Shown: positions 42,810 to 51,912 of the stretch, one piece after another | How the letters are laid out: each line of letters starts with the position of its first letter | How positions within the stretch are numbered: the first letter of the stretch is position 1 | Origin: Azospirillum sp. SYSU D00513 | GTDB lineage: Bacteria > Pseudomonadota > Alphaproteobacteria > Azospirillales > Azospirillaceae | Assembly: GCF_017356015.1 (NCBI RefSeq) | Contig: NZ_JAFIQV010000008.1 | Coordinates: forward strand, 94,052-158,051 | Direction: 5' to 3' | DNA: 64,000 nt | Notes under the pieces: model-generated | The model's database searches: none | What the model was told of the DNA's origin: nothing | The model's input: only the letters and a program-made list of their open reading frames with translations | Position numbers and translations under genes: made by a program

Positions 42810-42858
42810 TTCCGGATAAATGCCGTGCAAACGGCCAAGACATAGTCGAGGCGAAACG

Positions 42859-43950
42859 ATGATGGCAAATGGGACGGGCGGTAAGCTTCGGGTCGCGATC
42901 GTGGGCGTCGGCAACTGCGCCTCGTCGCTGGTGCAGGGCGTGCACCACTACCGGAACGCGGCCGAGGACACGGATGTCCCGGGCCTGATGCATGTGCGGC
43001 TCGGCGGCTACCATGTCGGCGACATCGAGTTCTCCGCTGCCTTCGACATCTCGGCGGCGAAGGTCGGGCGCGACCTGTCGGAAGCCATCCTGGCCGAGCC
43101 GAACAACACCGTCCGCTTCGCGGAGGTCCCGAACCTCGGCGTCACGGTCCAGCGCGGCCCGACGCTGGACGGGCTGGGCCGCTACCTGACCGGCGTGGTG
43201 AGCGAGTCGGAGGCCGACGCCGCCGACGTGACGGCGGTCCTCAAGCGCACGCGCACCGACGTGCTGGTCTCCTACCTGCCGGTCGGCTCGGAGGAGGCGA
43301 CGCGCTGGTACGCCGAACGCGCGCTGGAGGCCGGCGTCGCCTTCGTCAACTGCATCCCGGTCTTCATCGCCTCCGACCCGGTCTGGGCGCGCCGCTTCAC
43401 GGAAAAGGGCGTGCCCATCATCGGCGACGACATCAAGAGCCAGGTTGGCGCCACCATCGTCCACCGCGTGCTGACCAACCTGTTCCGCGAGCGCGGGGTG
43501 CGGCTGCACCACACCTACCAGCTGAACTTCGGCGGCAACACTGACTTCCTGAACATGCTGGAGCGGGAACGGCTGGAGTCGAAGAAGATCTCCAAGACCC
43601 AGGCCGTGACCAGCCAGCTCGGCCATCCGCTGCCGGCCGGCGACTGCCACATCGGCCCGTCGGACCATGTGCCCTGGCTGACCGACCGCAAGTTCTGCCA
43701 CATCCGCATGGAGGGCGAGGGCTTCGGCGGCGTCCCGCTGAACCTCGAGCTGAAGCTGGAGGTGTGGGACAGCCCGAACTCCGCCGGCGTCGTCATCGAC
43801 GCGGTGCGTTGCGCCAAGCTGGCGCTCGACCGCGGCATCGGGGGCCCGCTGGAGGGGCCGTCCTCCTATTTCATGAAGTCGCCGCCCGTCCAGTTCACCG
43901 ACAGCGAGGCCCATCTGCGCACCGAACGCTTCATCCTCTCCGGCGATTGA
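42859..43950 (+). CDS. ino1: Inositol-3-phosphate synthase
   Basis: It converts glucose 6-phosphate to myo-inositol phosphate with NAD, an uncommon activity in this group of bacteria. The 363-residue protein has the Rossmann start [17 protein letters not shown], the conserved [18 protein letters not shown] and [13 protein letters not shown]. Next come [15 protein letters not shown] with catalytic Lys, [12 protein letters not shown] and [19 protein letters not shown]. It starts at ATG 42859 with GAGG 8 bases upstream. It heads a seven-gene rightward cluster behind an EcfG-type promoter. Confidence 0.95.
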   Translation: MMANGTGGKLRVAIVGVGNCASSLVQGVHHYRNAAEDTDVPGLMHVRLGGYHVGDIEFSAAFDISAAKVGRDLSEAILAEPNNTVRFAEVPNLGVTVQRGPTLDGLGRYLTGVVSESEADAADVTAVLKRTRTDVLVSYLPVGSEEATRWYAERALEAGVAFVNCIPVFIASDPVWARRFTEKGVPIIGDDIKSQVGATIVHRVLTNLFRERGVRLHHTYQLNFGGNTDFLNMLERERLESKKISKTQAVTSQLGHPLPAGDCHIGPSDHVPWLTDRKFCHIRMEGEGFGGVPLNLELKLEVWDSPNSAGVVIDAVRCAKLALDRGIGGPLEGPSSYFMKSPPVQFTDSEAHLRTERFILSGD

Positions 43951-43961
43951 GGGCCGGGGCG

Positions 43962-44585
43962 ATGACGCTGGTCCATCTCGTCCGCCACGCGGACCACGAC
44001 TATGTCGGCCGGGGCCTCGCCGGACGCATGGCCGTGCCGCTGAACGAGGGCGGGCGGGCGCAGGCCGAACGGCTCGCCCGCCGCCTCTCCCGGGAGCGGG
44101 TCACGTCGGTCTGGGCGAGCCCGTTGCGCCGCACGGTGGAAACGGCGGAGCCGGTCGCCCGCGCGCTGGGCCTGCCCTTGCAAACCGACGACGCGCTCCA
44201 GGAGGTCGAGTTCGGCGCCTGGACCGGCAGATCCTTCGCGGAGCTTGAGGACGATCCCGATTGGCGGCACTGGAATGCGTCGCGCAGCCTGCACCGGCCG
44301 CCGGGGGGCGAGTCGATGACCGAGGTCCAGGCCCGCATGGTCGGCTTCATCAACCGGCTCGCCCGGGAGGGGCAGGGCGGCCCGGACGGCGCGCATGTGC
44401 TGGTCGGCCATGCCGACCCGATCCGCGCGGCGCTCGCCTACTATCTCGGCGTACCCCTCGACCTGTTCCTGCGCATCGAGGTCTCACCCGCCTCGATTTC
44501 CGTTCTGGCCCTCGACAGCTGGGGGCCGCGCGTCCTGCGCGTGAACGGCACCCTCGACGACGGGAGCATAGCGCCAGCACCATGA
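43962..44585 (+). CDS. Histidine phosphatase family protein
   Basis: The 207-residue phosphoglycerate-mutase-like phosphatase has the catalytic phospho-His in LVHLVRHADHD, Arg in ASPLRRTVETAEPVA, Glu in LQEVEFGAWTG and the second His in VLVGHADPIRAAL. It starts 11 bp after ino1 and its stop overlaps the next ATG (ATGA), so they are translationally coupled. In this context it could dephosphorylate an inositol or sugar phosphate intermediate; that is inference. Confidence 0.9.
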   Translation: MTLVHLVRHADHDYVGRGLAGRMAVPLNEGGRAQAERLARRLSRERVTSVWASPLRRTVETAEPVARALGLPLQTDDALQEVEFGAWTGRSFAELEDDPDWRHWNASRSLHRPPGGESMTEVQARMVGFINRLAREGQGGPDGAHVLVGHADPIRAALAYYLGVPLDLFLRIEVSPASISVLALDSWGPRVLRVNGTLDDGSIAPAP

Positions 44586-45661
44586 AATTCGTCATCTTCG
44601 GACTCACCATCAGCTCCTCCTGGGGCAACGGGCACGCCACCCTATGGCGCGGGCTGGTCAAGGCGCTGCTGCGCCGGGGCCACCAGGTCGTCTTCTACGA
44701 GCGCGACGTGCCCTACTATGCGGAGCACCGCGACCTGTGGGAGATCCCCGGCGGCACGCTCGTGCTCTATTCGGACTGGGATGAGGTCGCCCGCGACGCC
44801 GCCCGCCACGCCGACGAGGCGGACGTGGCGATGGTCACCTCCTACTGCCCGGACGGGGTCGCGGCCTCGCACCTCGTGCTCGGCAGCAAGGCGCGGCGCA
44901 CCGTCTTCTACGATCTCGACACGCCGGTCACCCTGTCGCGGCTGGACGCCGGGGAGCGGCCGGCCTACCTGCCGCCGGAAGGGCTGGGCGGCTTCGACCT
45001 CGTGCTCAGCTACACCGGCGGCGAGGCGCTGACCGAGCTGAAGACCCGGCTGGGGGCGAAGGCGGTGGCGCCACTCTACGGCTGGGTCGATCCGGAGGTG
45101 CACCGGCCGACCGACCCGGCGCAGCATTACCTCGCCGACCTCTCATATCTCGGCACCTATGCCGAGGACCGGCAGGCGGCGCTGGAACAGCTCTTCATCG
45201 AGCCGGCGCGGCGGCTGCCCCGGCGGCGCTTCGTCATCGGCGGCGCGCAGTATCCGGAGAGCTTCCCCTGGACCTCCAACATCTTCTTCGTCCAGCACCT
45301 GCCGCCCGCCGAGCATCCGGCCTTCTTCTGCTCCTCCGTCCTGACGCTGAACGTCACGCGCGACGCCATGAAGCGGATGGGCTGGTGCCCGTCGGGCCGG
45401 CTGTTCGAGGCGGCGGCCTGCGGCGTGCCGCTGGTGTCGGACTGGTGGGAGGGGCTGGAGAGCTTCTTCGAGCCGGGGCGCGAGATCCTCGTCGCCAAGG
45501 AGACGGACGACGTGACCACGGCGCTGATGCTGCCGCGCGACCATCTGGCGACGCTCGGCCGCCGCGCTCGGGAGCGCACGCTGGCGGAACACACGGCCGA
45601 GCATCGCGTGTCGCAGCTTCGCAAGCTGCTGGACCTGACCGGCGGCGGAGGCGACGACTGA
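44582..45661 (+). CDS. CgeB-like glycosyltransferase
   Basis: The 359-residue protein resembles CgeB/GT-B proteins of the kind found in spore-coat and maturation clusters. It has an N-terminal Rossmann half (FVIFGLTISSSWGNGHATLW, HQVVFYERDVPYY) and a C-terminal donor-binding half (LNVTRDAMKRMGWCPSGRLF, EAAACGVPLVSDWWEGLESF). The latter matches the family's sugar-nucleotide loop. It overlaps the phosphatase gene by 4 bp, and the next gene starts 1 bp after its stop. Confidence 0.88.
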   Translation: MKFVIFGLTISSSWGNGHATLWRGLVKALLRRGHQVVFYERDVPYYAEHRDLWEIPGGTLVLYSDWDEVARDAARHADEADVAMVTSYCPDGVAASHLVLGSKARRTVFYDLDTPVTLSRLDAGERPAYLPPEGLGGFDLVLSYTGGEALTELKTRLGAKAVAPLYGWVDPEVHRPTDPAQHYLADLSYLGTYAEDRQAALEQLFIEPARRLPRRRFVIGGAQYPESFPWTSNIFFVQHLPPAEHPAFFCSSVLTLNVTRDAMKRMGWCPSGRLFEAAACGVPLVSDWWEGLESFFEPGREILVAKETDDVTTALMLPRDHLATLGRRARERTLAEHTAEHRVSQLRKLLDLTGGGGDD

Positions 45662-45662
45662 C

Positions 45663-46406
45663 ATGTGGGGCATCATTCCGGCCGCGGGCAGCGGCACGCG
45701 CATCCAGCCGCTCGCCTTCTCCAAGGAGCTGCTGCCCGTCGGCAGCCGCCTCGACGACGGCACCGAGCGGCCGCGCGCGGTGAGCGAATACCTCATCGAG
45801 CGCATGGTGAAGGGCGGGGCCGACAAGATCGCCTTCGTCATCTCGCCCGGCAAGTTCGACATCCTGCAATATTACGGCGGGCAGGTGGAGGGGGCGGACC
45901 TCGCCTATGTGGTGCAGCCGCGCCCCGGCGGGCTGTGCGACGCCATCTTCCGCGCGCTGCCGCTGATCCACCCGTCGGAGCCCGTGATCATCGGGCTTCC
46001 GGACACCGTCTGGTTCCCCGACGACGCGCTGGCGGCGCTGCCGGACGACCGGCTGTCCTTCCTGCTCTTCCCGGTCGAGAACCCGCAGGTCTTCGACGCC
46101 GTCGTCACCGACGGCGGCAACCGGGTGCTGGAGATCCAGGTGAAGAGCCCGGAGGCCAGCACCCCCTGGGTCTGGGGCGCCTTCAAGATGCCGGGTGCCG
46201 TGCTGCACGAGTTGCACGCCCTGTGGCGCGAGCGCGAATGCGAGGACGAATACATGGGCACGCTGGTCAACGCCTGGATCGCGCGGGGCGGGGAGGCGGT
46301 CGGGGTGCGCGCCGGCACCTCCTATGTCGATGTCGGCACAGTGCGCGGCTACCGCGCGGCCATCGCGCTGCTGAGCGGCGCCGGCCGCGAGGCGGCGGAA
46401 CGCTGA
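45663..46406 (+). CDS. Sugar-phosphate nucleotidyltransferase
   Basis: The 247-residue NTP_transferase resembles glucose-1-phosphate thymidylyl-/uridylyltransferases: AAGSGTRIQPLAFSKELLPV contains the GxGTR and the catalytic Lys. Later come PGGLCDAIFRALPLI and a metal-binding Asp (GLPDTVWFPDDAL). It would activate a sugar phosphate as NDP-sugar for the neighbouring glycosyltransferases. ATG at 45663 follows the previous stop by one base. Confidence 0.88.
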   Translation: MWGIIPAAGSGTRIQPLAFSKELLPVGSRLDDGTERPRAVSEYLIERMVKGGADKIAFVISPGKFDILQYYGGQVEGADLAYVVQPRPGGLCDAIFRALPLIHPSEPVIIGLPDTVWFPDDALAALPDDRLSFLLFPVENPQVFDAVVTDGGNRVLEIQVKSPEASTPWVWGAFKMPGAVLHELHALWRERECEDEYMGTLVNAWIARGGEAVGVRAGTSYVDVGTVRGYRAAIALLSGAGREAAER

Positions 46407-46448
46407 CGGGCCTGGATTGCGAACAATCAAAATGGGGAGACGAGGGAC

Positions 46449-47201
46449 GTGACACCTGAGGTGATCGAGCGGCGGGTCCGTGAACTGGGCGACTGGTTCC
46501 ACAACATCGACCTGAAGGGCGTGCGGACGGCGCCGAACCATTTCCTCGGCGACTATCCGGCGATGAAATGGCGCAACTTCGCCCACGCCATCCCGCAGGA
46601 CCTGTCGGGCAAGACCGTGCTCGACATCGGCTGCAACGGCGGCTTCTATTCCATCGAGATGAAGCGGCGCGGCGCCGACCGGGTGGTCGCGGTCGATTTC
46701 GACGAGCGCTACCTTGCCCAGGCCCGCTTCGCCGCCGAGGTGATGGGCGCCGACATCGAGTTCCACCAGCTCTCCGTCTATGACGTCGCCAAGCTGGGCG
46801 AAAAGTTCGACGTCGTCTTCTTCATGGGCGTGCTCTACCACCTGCGCCACCCGCTGCTGGCGCTGGACCTGATCTGGGAACATGTCGCCAAGGACATGCT
46901 CGTCTTCCAGTCCATGCTGCGCGGCCCGGCGGAGGTCTTCCCGGTCGAGCCGGACTACCCCTTCGCCGAGACCGCCCATTTCGAGCAGCCCGGCTTCCCG
47001 CGCATGGCCTTCGTCGAGCACAAATACAGCAACGACGAAACCAACTGGTGGATCCCGAACCGCGCCGGCGCCGAAGCCATGCTGCGCTCCGCCGGATTCA
47101 CCATCCTCGAACATCCGGAGGAGGAGGTCTTCGTCTGCCGCCGCGGCGAACGCTCCGAATTCGTCCAGACCGTCCACCCGGCCACCGGCCCGGAGCGGTA
47201 G
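46449..47201 (+). CDS. SAM-dependent methyltransferase, TIGR04290-like
   Basis: The 250-residue class I methyltransferase has motif I KTVLDIGCNGGFYSIEMKR, post-I VVAVDFDERYLAQA and the acidic FDVVFFMGVLYHLRHPL. The N-terminal block ELGDWFHNIDLKGVRTAP and the ETNWWIPNRAGAEAMLRSAG tail are those I associate with the TIGR04290 (Rta_06860) group, which occurs in sugar clusters. GTG at 46449 is used. Possible targets are O- or N-methyl groups on a sugar or lipid. Confidence 0.85.
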   Translation: MTPEVIERRVRELGDWFHNIDLKGVRTAPNHFLGDYPAMKWRNFAHAIPQDLSGKTVLDIGCNGGFYSIEMKRRGADRVVAVDFDERYLAQARFAAEVMGADIEFHQLSVYDVAKLGEKFDVVFFMGVLYHLRHPLLALDLIWEHVAKDMLVFQSMLRGPAEVFPVEPDYPFAETAHFEQPGFPRMAFVEHKYSNDETNWWIPNRAGAEAMLRSAGFTILEHPEEEVFVCRRGERSEFVQTVHPATGPER

Positions 47202-47282
47202 CAGTCCTTTCCCTTCTCCTCGGGAGGTGGCGTTCAGCATCGGTTTCGGAGCGGCAGGTAAAGCAGGAGACAGCGACTTGTA

Positions 47283-47370
47283 CGTCATCCCCGCGAAAGC
47301 GGGGATCCAGAACTCCAGGCGACGCGCTTCTGTCGCAAAGCCTGGATCCCCGCTTTCGCGGGGATGACGG
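47283..47370 (+). repeat. Palindromic repeat element, copy 2
   Basis: The 88-bp element lies between the methyltransferase and glycosidase genes. Both arms have the CCCCGC/GCGGGG stem with a GAAA or TTTC loop, and the ends are CGTCAT/ATGACGG. It lies inside the stress cluster. Confidence 0.9.
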
Positions 47371-47494
47371 AAGAGTGGTGTTCTGTCGGGAGCCTGCTGC
47401 AACGACCGGTGTGAATGCCGTCCTCGCCCGGGAAAAGACGACGTCACGAAATACACAAGCCATTGCTCCAAGACACATAAAAGAGGCTATAGCG

Positions 47495-48421
47495 ATGATC
47501 GAAGCGGTGATGCTCTGGAACGAGCCCAACAACAAATCCCATTGGGACTTCCAGATCGACCCGGAATGGCAGCAGTTCGCGGAGATGATCAACTGCGCGG
47601 CGGACGCCATCGCGCAGGTCAACCCGCGCCTGCCGAAGGTGCTCGGCGGCATCTCGCCGATCGATCCGGGCTTCATGACGAACATGAAGAACCGGGGCGT
47701 GCTCGACCATCTGGACGCGGTCGCCGTGCACGGCTTCCCGCTGGACTGGAACCACTGGCAGATCAACGACTGGCCGGAGAAGCTGAAGGAGATCCAGGCC
47801 GTCACCGACCTGCCGCTCTGGGTGTCGGAGGTCGGCGTCTCCACCTTCGGTGCCGAGGAAGTGCAGGTCTTCGGCGTCGAGCGCACGGCCGAGCTGCTGC
47901 GTGGCCGGGTGCCGCGCATCCACTGGTACAGCCTGTTCGACCTGCCGCGCGCCTGGCCGGCCACCACCCGCCACCGCGAGGCGGAGGGCTCCTCCTACTA
48001 CCGCCACTTCTACATGGGGCTGGTGCGCGAGGACGGCAGCGAGAAGCCGGCCTATGAGACGTTCGCGCAATATACGCCGGACATGGGCCTGTGCCAGTGG
48101 TTCCACTTCCAGGACCACCGGCTGGACGAGGGCGTGCGCCGCATGAAGGAGCTGGGGGTGACCTACCTCCGCACCGGGCTGAGCTGGGCCGACTATTACC
48201 GCGAGGGCGCGCTGGACTGGTTCGACCAGCAGATGGAGGCGCTGAGCGACTTCAACGTCACCGTGACCTTCTGCTTCACGCCGGAGCACCGGGGCGTCGA
48301 GCCGCACTACACCAGCCCGCCGCAGGTGAAGGAAGAGTTCGCGGAGTTCTGCGCCGAGATGGTGCAGCGCTACGCCCCGGCGCCGAGCAGCGCGCTTACC
48401 ACTTCCGCCGCGGCGGTGTGA
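47495..48421 (+). CDS. Glycoside hydrolase, beta-xylosidase/GH39-like
   Basis: The 308-residue protein has a TIM-barrel pattern: VMLWNEPNNKSHWDF near the N-terminus, with the Asn-Glu pair of clan GH-A acid/base, and LPLWVSEVGVSTFGAEEV with a likely nucleophile Glu. No signal peptide is visible, so it would act in the cytoplasm, perhaps in transglycosylation or processing. A Ser/Thr/Ala tail ends it. AAGAGG lies 8 bases before the ATG. It is unusual beside two glycosyltransferase-like genes and an inositol synthase. Confidence 0.8.
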   Translation: MIEAVMLWNEPNNKSHWDFQIDPEWQQFAEMINCAADAIAQVNPRLPKVLGGISPIDPGFMTNMKNRGVLDHLDAVAVHGFPLDWNHWQINDWPEKLKEIQAVTDLPLWVSEVGVSTFGAEEVQVFGVERTAELLRGRVPRIHWYSLFDLPRAWPATTRHREAEGSSYYRHFYMGLVREDGSEKPAYETFAQYTPDMGLCQWFHFQDHRLDEGVRRMKELGVTYLRTGLSWADYYREGALDWFDQQMEALSDFNVTVTFCFTPEHRGVEPHYTSPPQVKEEFAEFCAEMVQRYAPAPSSALTTSAAAV

Positions 48422-48527
48422 CGCCGTCCCCTCCACCTTCCGCGCTCCGCCCGGAGAGGCTCCCGGCCCCGCAAAGCGAGGGGCCAGGGGCATCCGGTCC
48501 GGGGGAGTTCCGCCCGGAGGACAAGCC

Positions 48528-49574
48528 ATGACCCTCACCGTCCTCAGCGTCGCACCGCCCCTGGCCCTGGTCGGCCCGGAGCCCTCCGGAACGGCGGACC
48601 AGGTGCTGACGGGCATCGACGCCGCGCTGCTGCGCGCCGGCCACCGCTCGGTCGTCATCGCCCGCGAGGGTTCGAGCGTGGCCGGCGTCCTGGTCCCCAT
48701 GCAAACCAACGGTGACGCACCGGCCGCCCGCATGCGCGCCACCATCATGGAGGCGATCGACCGCCACGAGGTCGATCTCGTGCATCTGCACGGGCCCGAC
48801 TTCATGAATTACCTGCCGCCGCCGGGCGTGCCGGTGCTGGTGACCCTGCACCGTCCGCTCGACCGCTATCCGGCGGACGCCCTGGCGCCGGCCCGGCCCG
48901 ACACCTTCCTGCAGGGCGTCTCGGTGGCCCAGACGGCGGCGGCCCCGCCCGGCGCCATCCTGCTGCCGCCCATCGAGCCCGGCGTGCCCGTCGACCGGCT
49001 GTTCATCCGCGTGCCCAAGCGGCGCTTCGTCGCCGCCATCGGGCGGGTGGCACCGGAGCGCGGCTTCCACCTCGCCCTGGAAGCCGCGCGTCGCGCCGAC
49101 ATGCAGTTCGTCCTGGCCGGCGACGTGCCGCGCACTCCGGAGGCCGCGCGCTATTACCGGGAGGAGATCCATCCCCGTCTCGACGGCCGCCGTCGCTACC
49201 TCGGCCCCATCGGCTTCGCCCGCAAGCGCTGGATGCTGGGGGCGGCGCGCTGCCTGCTGGCGCCCAGCCTGTCGGGCGAGGCGGCGAGCCTCTCCGCCAT
49301 CGAGGCGCTGGCCTGCGGCACCCCGGTGGTGGCCTTCCCGACCGGCGCCCTGGCCGAGATCGTGGAGCCGGGCGTCACCGGCTTCCTGGTCGGGGACGTG
49401 GAAGAGATGGCCGAGGCCATCGACCGGGCCGAGGGCATCGACCCGGAGGCCTGCCGCGCCGCCGCCCGCGCCCGCTACTCCCAGGACGCCATGGCGGCCC
49501 GCTATCTCGCCTTGTACGATGACCTTATCGTCGGCAACGCCCGAGCCGAGGAGGCCGTGGCCGGAGCGGCTTAG
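48528..49574 (+). CDS. Glycosyltransferase, GT4-like
   Basis: The 348-residue GT-B protein has an N-terminal acceptor half (ADQVLTGIDAALLRAGHRSV, VDLVHLHGPDFMNYLPPPGV) and a donor half with VAAIGRVAPERGFHLALEAA and SLSAIEALACGTPVVAFPTG, the E-x7-E-type loop of GT4. It is the last gene of the cluster and is followed by a hairpin. A GGAGG ribosome binding site lies ahead of the ATG at 48528. Confidence 0.9.
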   Translation: MTLTVLSVAPPLALVGPEPSGTADQVLTGIDAALLRAGHRSVVIAREGSSVAGVLVPMQTNGDAPAARMRATIMEAIDRHEVDLVHLHGPDFMNYLPPPGVPVLVTLHRPLDRYPADALAPARPDTFLQGVSVAQTAAAPPGAILLPPIEPGVPVDRLFIRVPKRRFVAAIGRVAPERGFHLALEAARRADMQFVLAGDVPRTPEAARYYREEIHPRLDGRRRYLGPIGFARKRWMLGAARCLLAPSLSGEAASLSAIEALACGTPVVAFPTGALAEIVEPGVTGFLVGDVEEMAEAIDRAEGIDPEACRAAARARYSQDAMAARYLALYDDLIVGNARAEEAVAGAA

Positions 49575-49578
49575 GCGG

Positions 49579-49614
49579 CGCCCACCTGTTTCCCTGGAGG
49601 GGCACAGGTGGGCG
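49579..49614 (+). terminator. Hairpin at the end of the inositol/sugar cluster
   Basis: An 11-bp stem (CGCCCACCTGT with ACAGGTGGGCG) surrounds a 14-nt loop just after the GT4 stop. No T-run is seen. It lies between convergent genes. Confidence 0.55.
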
Positions 49615-49644
49615 GTCCCTTCGTGCCGGGCGCTGCCCTTCCGG

Positions 49645-51345
49645 TCAGACCCCGATCCAGTCGCCGCCGGGCGCCGTGGTGAACAGCGATTCCACGCCGT
49701 TCCGGGCGATCCAGGCGTTCAGGTCATCGGGGTGCTGCGGCAGTGAGATGCGCACCTCGTCCTCGCCGTTGTCGAAGGTCAGCCAAGCCGACTGGCCGTG
49801 GCCGGGCACGCCGATGCCGAGATAGGTCCAGTCGTCCGCCACGGCGACCTTGTCCACTCCCAACTCGAAATCGGCGATGCCGTCCATCGTCCAGCCCGGC
49901 GTGCCGTCCATGGCGCGCGTGGACAGGAGGAAAATGTCCGCCCCGGCGCCGCCCCGCATGAGGTTGCCGTCGCCGTTCGACAGCAGCAGGTCCTGCCCGT
50001 CGCCGCCCGACAGGTTGTCGTAGCTCCCGCCGCCGAGCAGCGTGTCGTTTCCGCCGCCGCCCGTCAGCGTGTCGGCGCCGTCCCCGCCAGACACGAGGTT
50101 GTTGCCGGAATTGCCGGCAATGACGTTGTCCAGCCCGTTGCCGGTGGCGCTGCCATTGGCCGAGGCTCCGGCCTCCTGGAGCGTCAGATCCTCGAAATTG
50201 GCGCCCAGCGTCCATGAGAACTTGGCGATGACCGCGTCGCGCCCGGCGCCGGCCTGCTCGACCAGCACGTCTTCCGGCCCGTTCACCCAATAGGTGTCGT
50301 TGCCCGTGCCGCCGGCCAGCCGGTCGGGGTCGGCGTCGTTGCCCGCGAAGAGCACGTCGTTGCCATCGCCGCCGTCCACCGTGTCGGCCCCGTTGCCGCC
50401 GTCCAGCGTGTCGTTGCCCCCGAAGCCGTAGACGATGTCCGAACCGTCATGCCGCCAGATCGCGTCGTTCCCGGCCGTGCCGTTGGTGACCGTCGCCGGG
50501 CCGCTGCCGCCGGGGGGCGGGGAGGTGAAGAGCGCGTTCGCTCCGTTCCGGGCGATCCAGGCGGTCAGCACGTCGGGGTGCTGCGGCATCAGCAGCCGCA
50601 CCTGATCCTCGCCGTTTTCGAAGGTCAGCCAGGCCGACTGACCATGCGTCGGCGTCCCGACTCCCTTGTAGGTCCAGCCCGCGGCCAGGGCGATCTTGTC
50701 CACCCCCAGTTCGAAGTCGGAGGCGGCGTCCGTGGACCAGGTGGGCGTGCCGTCCTTGGCGCGCGTGGTCAGGGAGAAGACGTCCGCCCCGGCGCCGCCC
50801 CACATGCGGTTGCCGTCGCCGTTCGACAGCAGCAGATCCTGCCCGTCGCCGCCATACAGGTCGTCGAGCCCGGCCCCGCCGTCGAGCGTGTCGTTGCCGC
50901 CACTGCCCCTCAGCGTGTCGTTGCCGCCCCCGCCCGACAGGAGGTTGTTGCCGGAATTGCCGGCGATGACGTTGTTCAGCCCGTTGCCCGTGCCGCTGCC
51001 GTTGGCCGAGGCCCCGGCCTCCTGGAGCGTCAGGTCCTCGAAGTTGGCGCCCAGCGTCCAGGAGAACTTGGCGATGACCGCGTCGCGCCCGGCGCCGGCC
51101 TGCTCGACCAGCACGTCCTCCGGCCCGTTGACCCAATAGGTGTCGTTGCCCGTGCCGCCGACCAGCCGGTCGGGATCGGCGTCGTTGCCGGCGTAGAGCA
51201 CGTCGTTGCCGTCGCCGCCATCCACCGTGTCGGCCCCGTTGCCGCCATCCAGCGTGTCGTTCCCGCCGTATCCGTAAACGATGTCCGAACCGTCATGCCG
51301 CCAGATCTGGTTGTTTCCACCCGTACCGTAAGTCACGATGGCCAT
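49645..51345 (-). CDS. RTX (hemolysin-type calcium-binding repeat) protein with internal duplication
   Basis: The 566-residue protein has nonapeptide repeats of the GGxGxDxLx type that bind calcium outside the cell (GYGGNDTLDGGNGADT, GDGNDVLYAGND, GGGNDTLRGSGGNDTLDGGA). It has no signal peptide, as expected for type I secretion, but no T1SS genes are nearby. Two copies of about 282 residues follow each other. For example the block around IWRHDGSDIVYG recurs 846 bp away. Its orientation is opposite to the cluster before it. Confidence 0.9.
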   Translation of the reverse strand: MAIVTYGTGGNNQIWRHDGSDIVYGYGGNDTLDGGNGADTVDGGDGNDVLYAGNDADPDRLVGGTGNDTYWVNGPEDVLVEQAGAGRDAVIAKFSWTLGANFEDLTLQEAGASANGSGTGNGLNNVIAGNSGNNLLSGGGGNDTLRGSGGNDTLDGGAGLDDLYGGDGQDLLLSNGDGNRMWGGAGADVFSLTTRAKDGTPTWSTDAASDFELGVDKIALAAGWTYKGVGTPTHGQSAWLTFENGEDQVRLLMPQHPDVLTAWIARNGANALFTSPPPGGSGPATVTNGTAGNDAIWRHDGSDIVYGFGGNDTLDGGNGADTVDGGDGNDVLFAGNDADPDRLAGGTGNDTYWVNGPEDVLVEQAGAGRDAVIAKFSWTLGANFEDLTLQEAGASANGSATGNGLDNVIAGNSGNNLVSGGDGADTLTGGGGNDTLLGGGSYDNLSGGDGQDLLLSNGDGNLMRGGAGADIFLLSTRAMDGTPGWTMDGIADFELGVDKVAVADDWTYLGIGVPGHGQSAWLTFDNGEDEVRISLPQHPDDLNAWIARNGVESLFTTAPGGDWIGV

Positions 51346-51543
51346 GATTACTCCGCCTCCTGTTATCTGCCATTCGTCCTAGTGGCGTATGGATTTAAGC
51401 GAAGCAACAGAAGCGGCGTCCCGGGTCTTGGAGTGGTAGCGGACGGAGCAACGGGAAGGGGGCATGTTCAACGCGCGCGGATTGTTCCGCCGCGCCGGAG
51501 TAGCCCGGTCGCCGGATACTTTCCCTTAACGGCGGGCCGCCCT

Positions 51544-51912
51544 TCAGCTTTTCGGGGAGGGCGCCGGCCTTTTTGGGCCGTAGAAGATCACCCAGGTCCT
51601 GAAGTCCCCGGTGAAGCTCTCGAAGCGGTGCGGCGCATGGGCCGGCACATAAAGCAGGTCTCCCGGACCGAAGGGCACCCGTTCCTCATCCCGGCTGAAG
51701 ACGCCGGTTCCCGACGCGACGATGTAGAGTTCGTCGCGCTCGTGCGGATTCTGCCGGTCGGTCTCCACCGGCGCGTACAGCTCGACCGAGATTTCCTCGC
51801 CCCGCTCGAAGACGGTCTCGAAGGGGCTCTCCGCCGACAGGCGCCGGGCGACGTCGGCCAGGGTCACGCGGAGGTCGGCTTGTCCGGAGGGCATGTCCGC
51901 CGTGCTGCTCAT
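51544..51912 (-). CDS. Cupin-domain protein
   Basis: The 122-residue single-cupin protein has motif 1 (HERDELYIVASGTGVFSRD) and motif 2 (FGPGDLLYVPAHAPHRFES) with typical His/Glu/His metal ligands. It may bind a metal and a small ligand or act as an oxygenase/isomerase; the substrate is unknown. ATG at 51912 has AGGAG ahead of it and overlaps the ClC stop by 4 bp. Confidence 0.85.
   Translation of the reverse strand: MSSTADMPSGQADLRVTLADVARRLSAESPFETVFERGEEISVELYAPVETDRQNPHERDELYIVASGTGVFSRDEERVPFGPGDLLYVPAHAPHRFESFTGDFRTWVIFYGPKRPAPSPKS

Noticed and set aside
42578..42868. Small open frame on the minus strand before ino1
   Set aside because: It overlaps the EcfG promoter region and has no ribosome binding site or recognisable protein.
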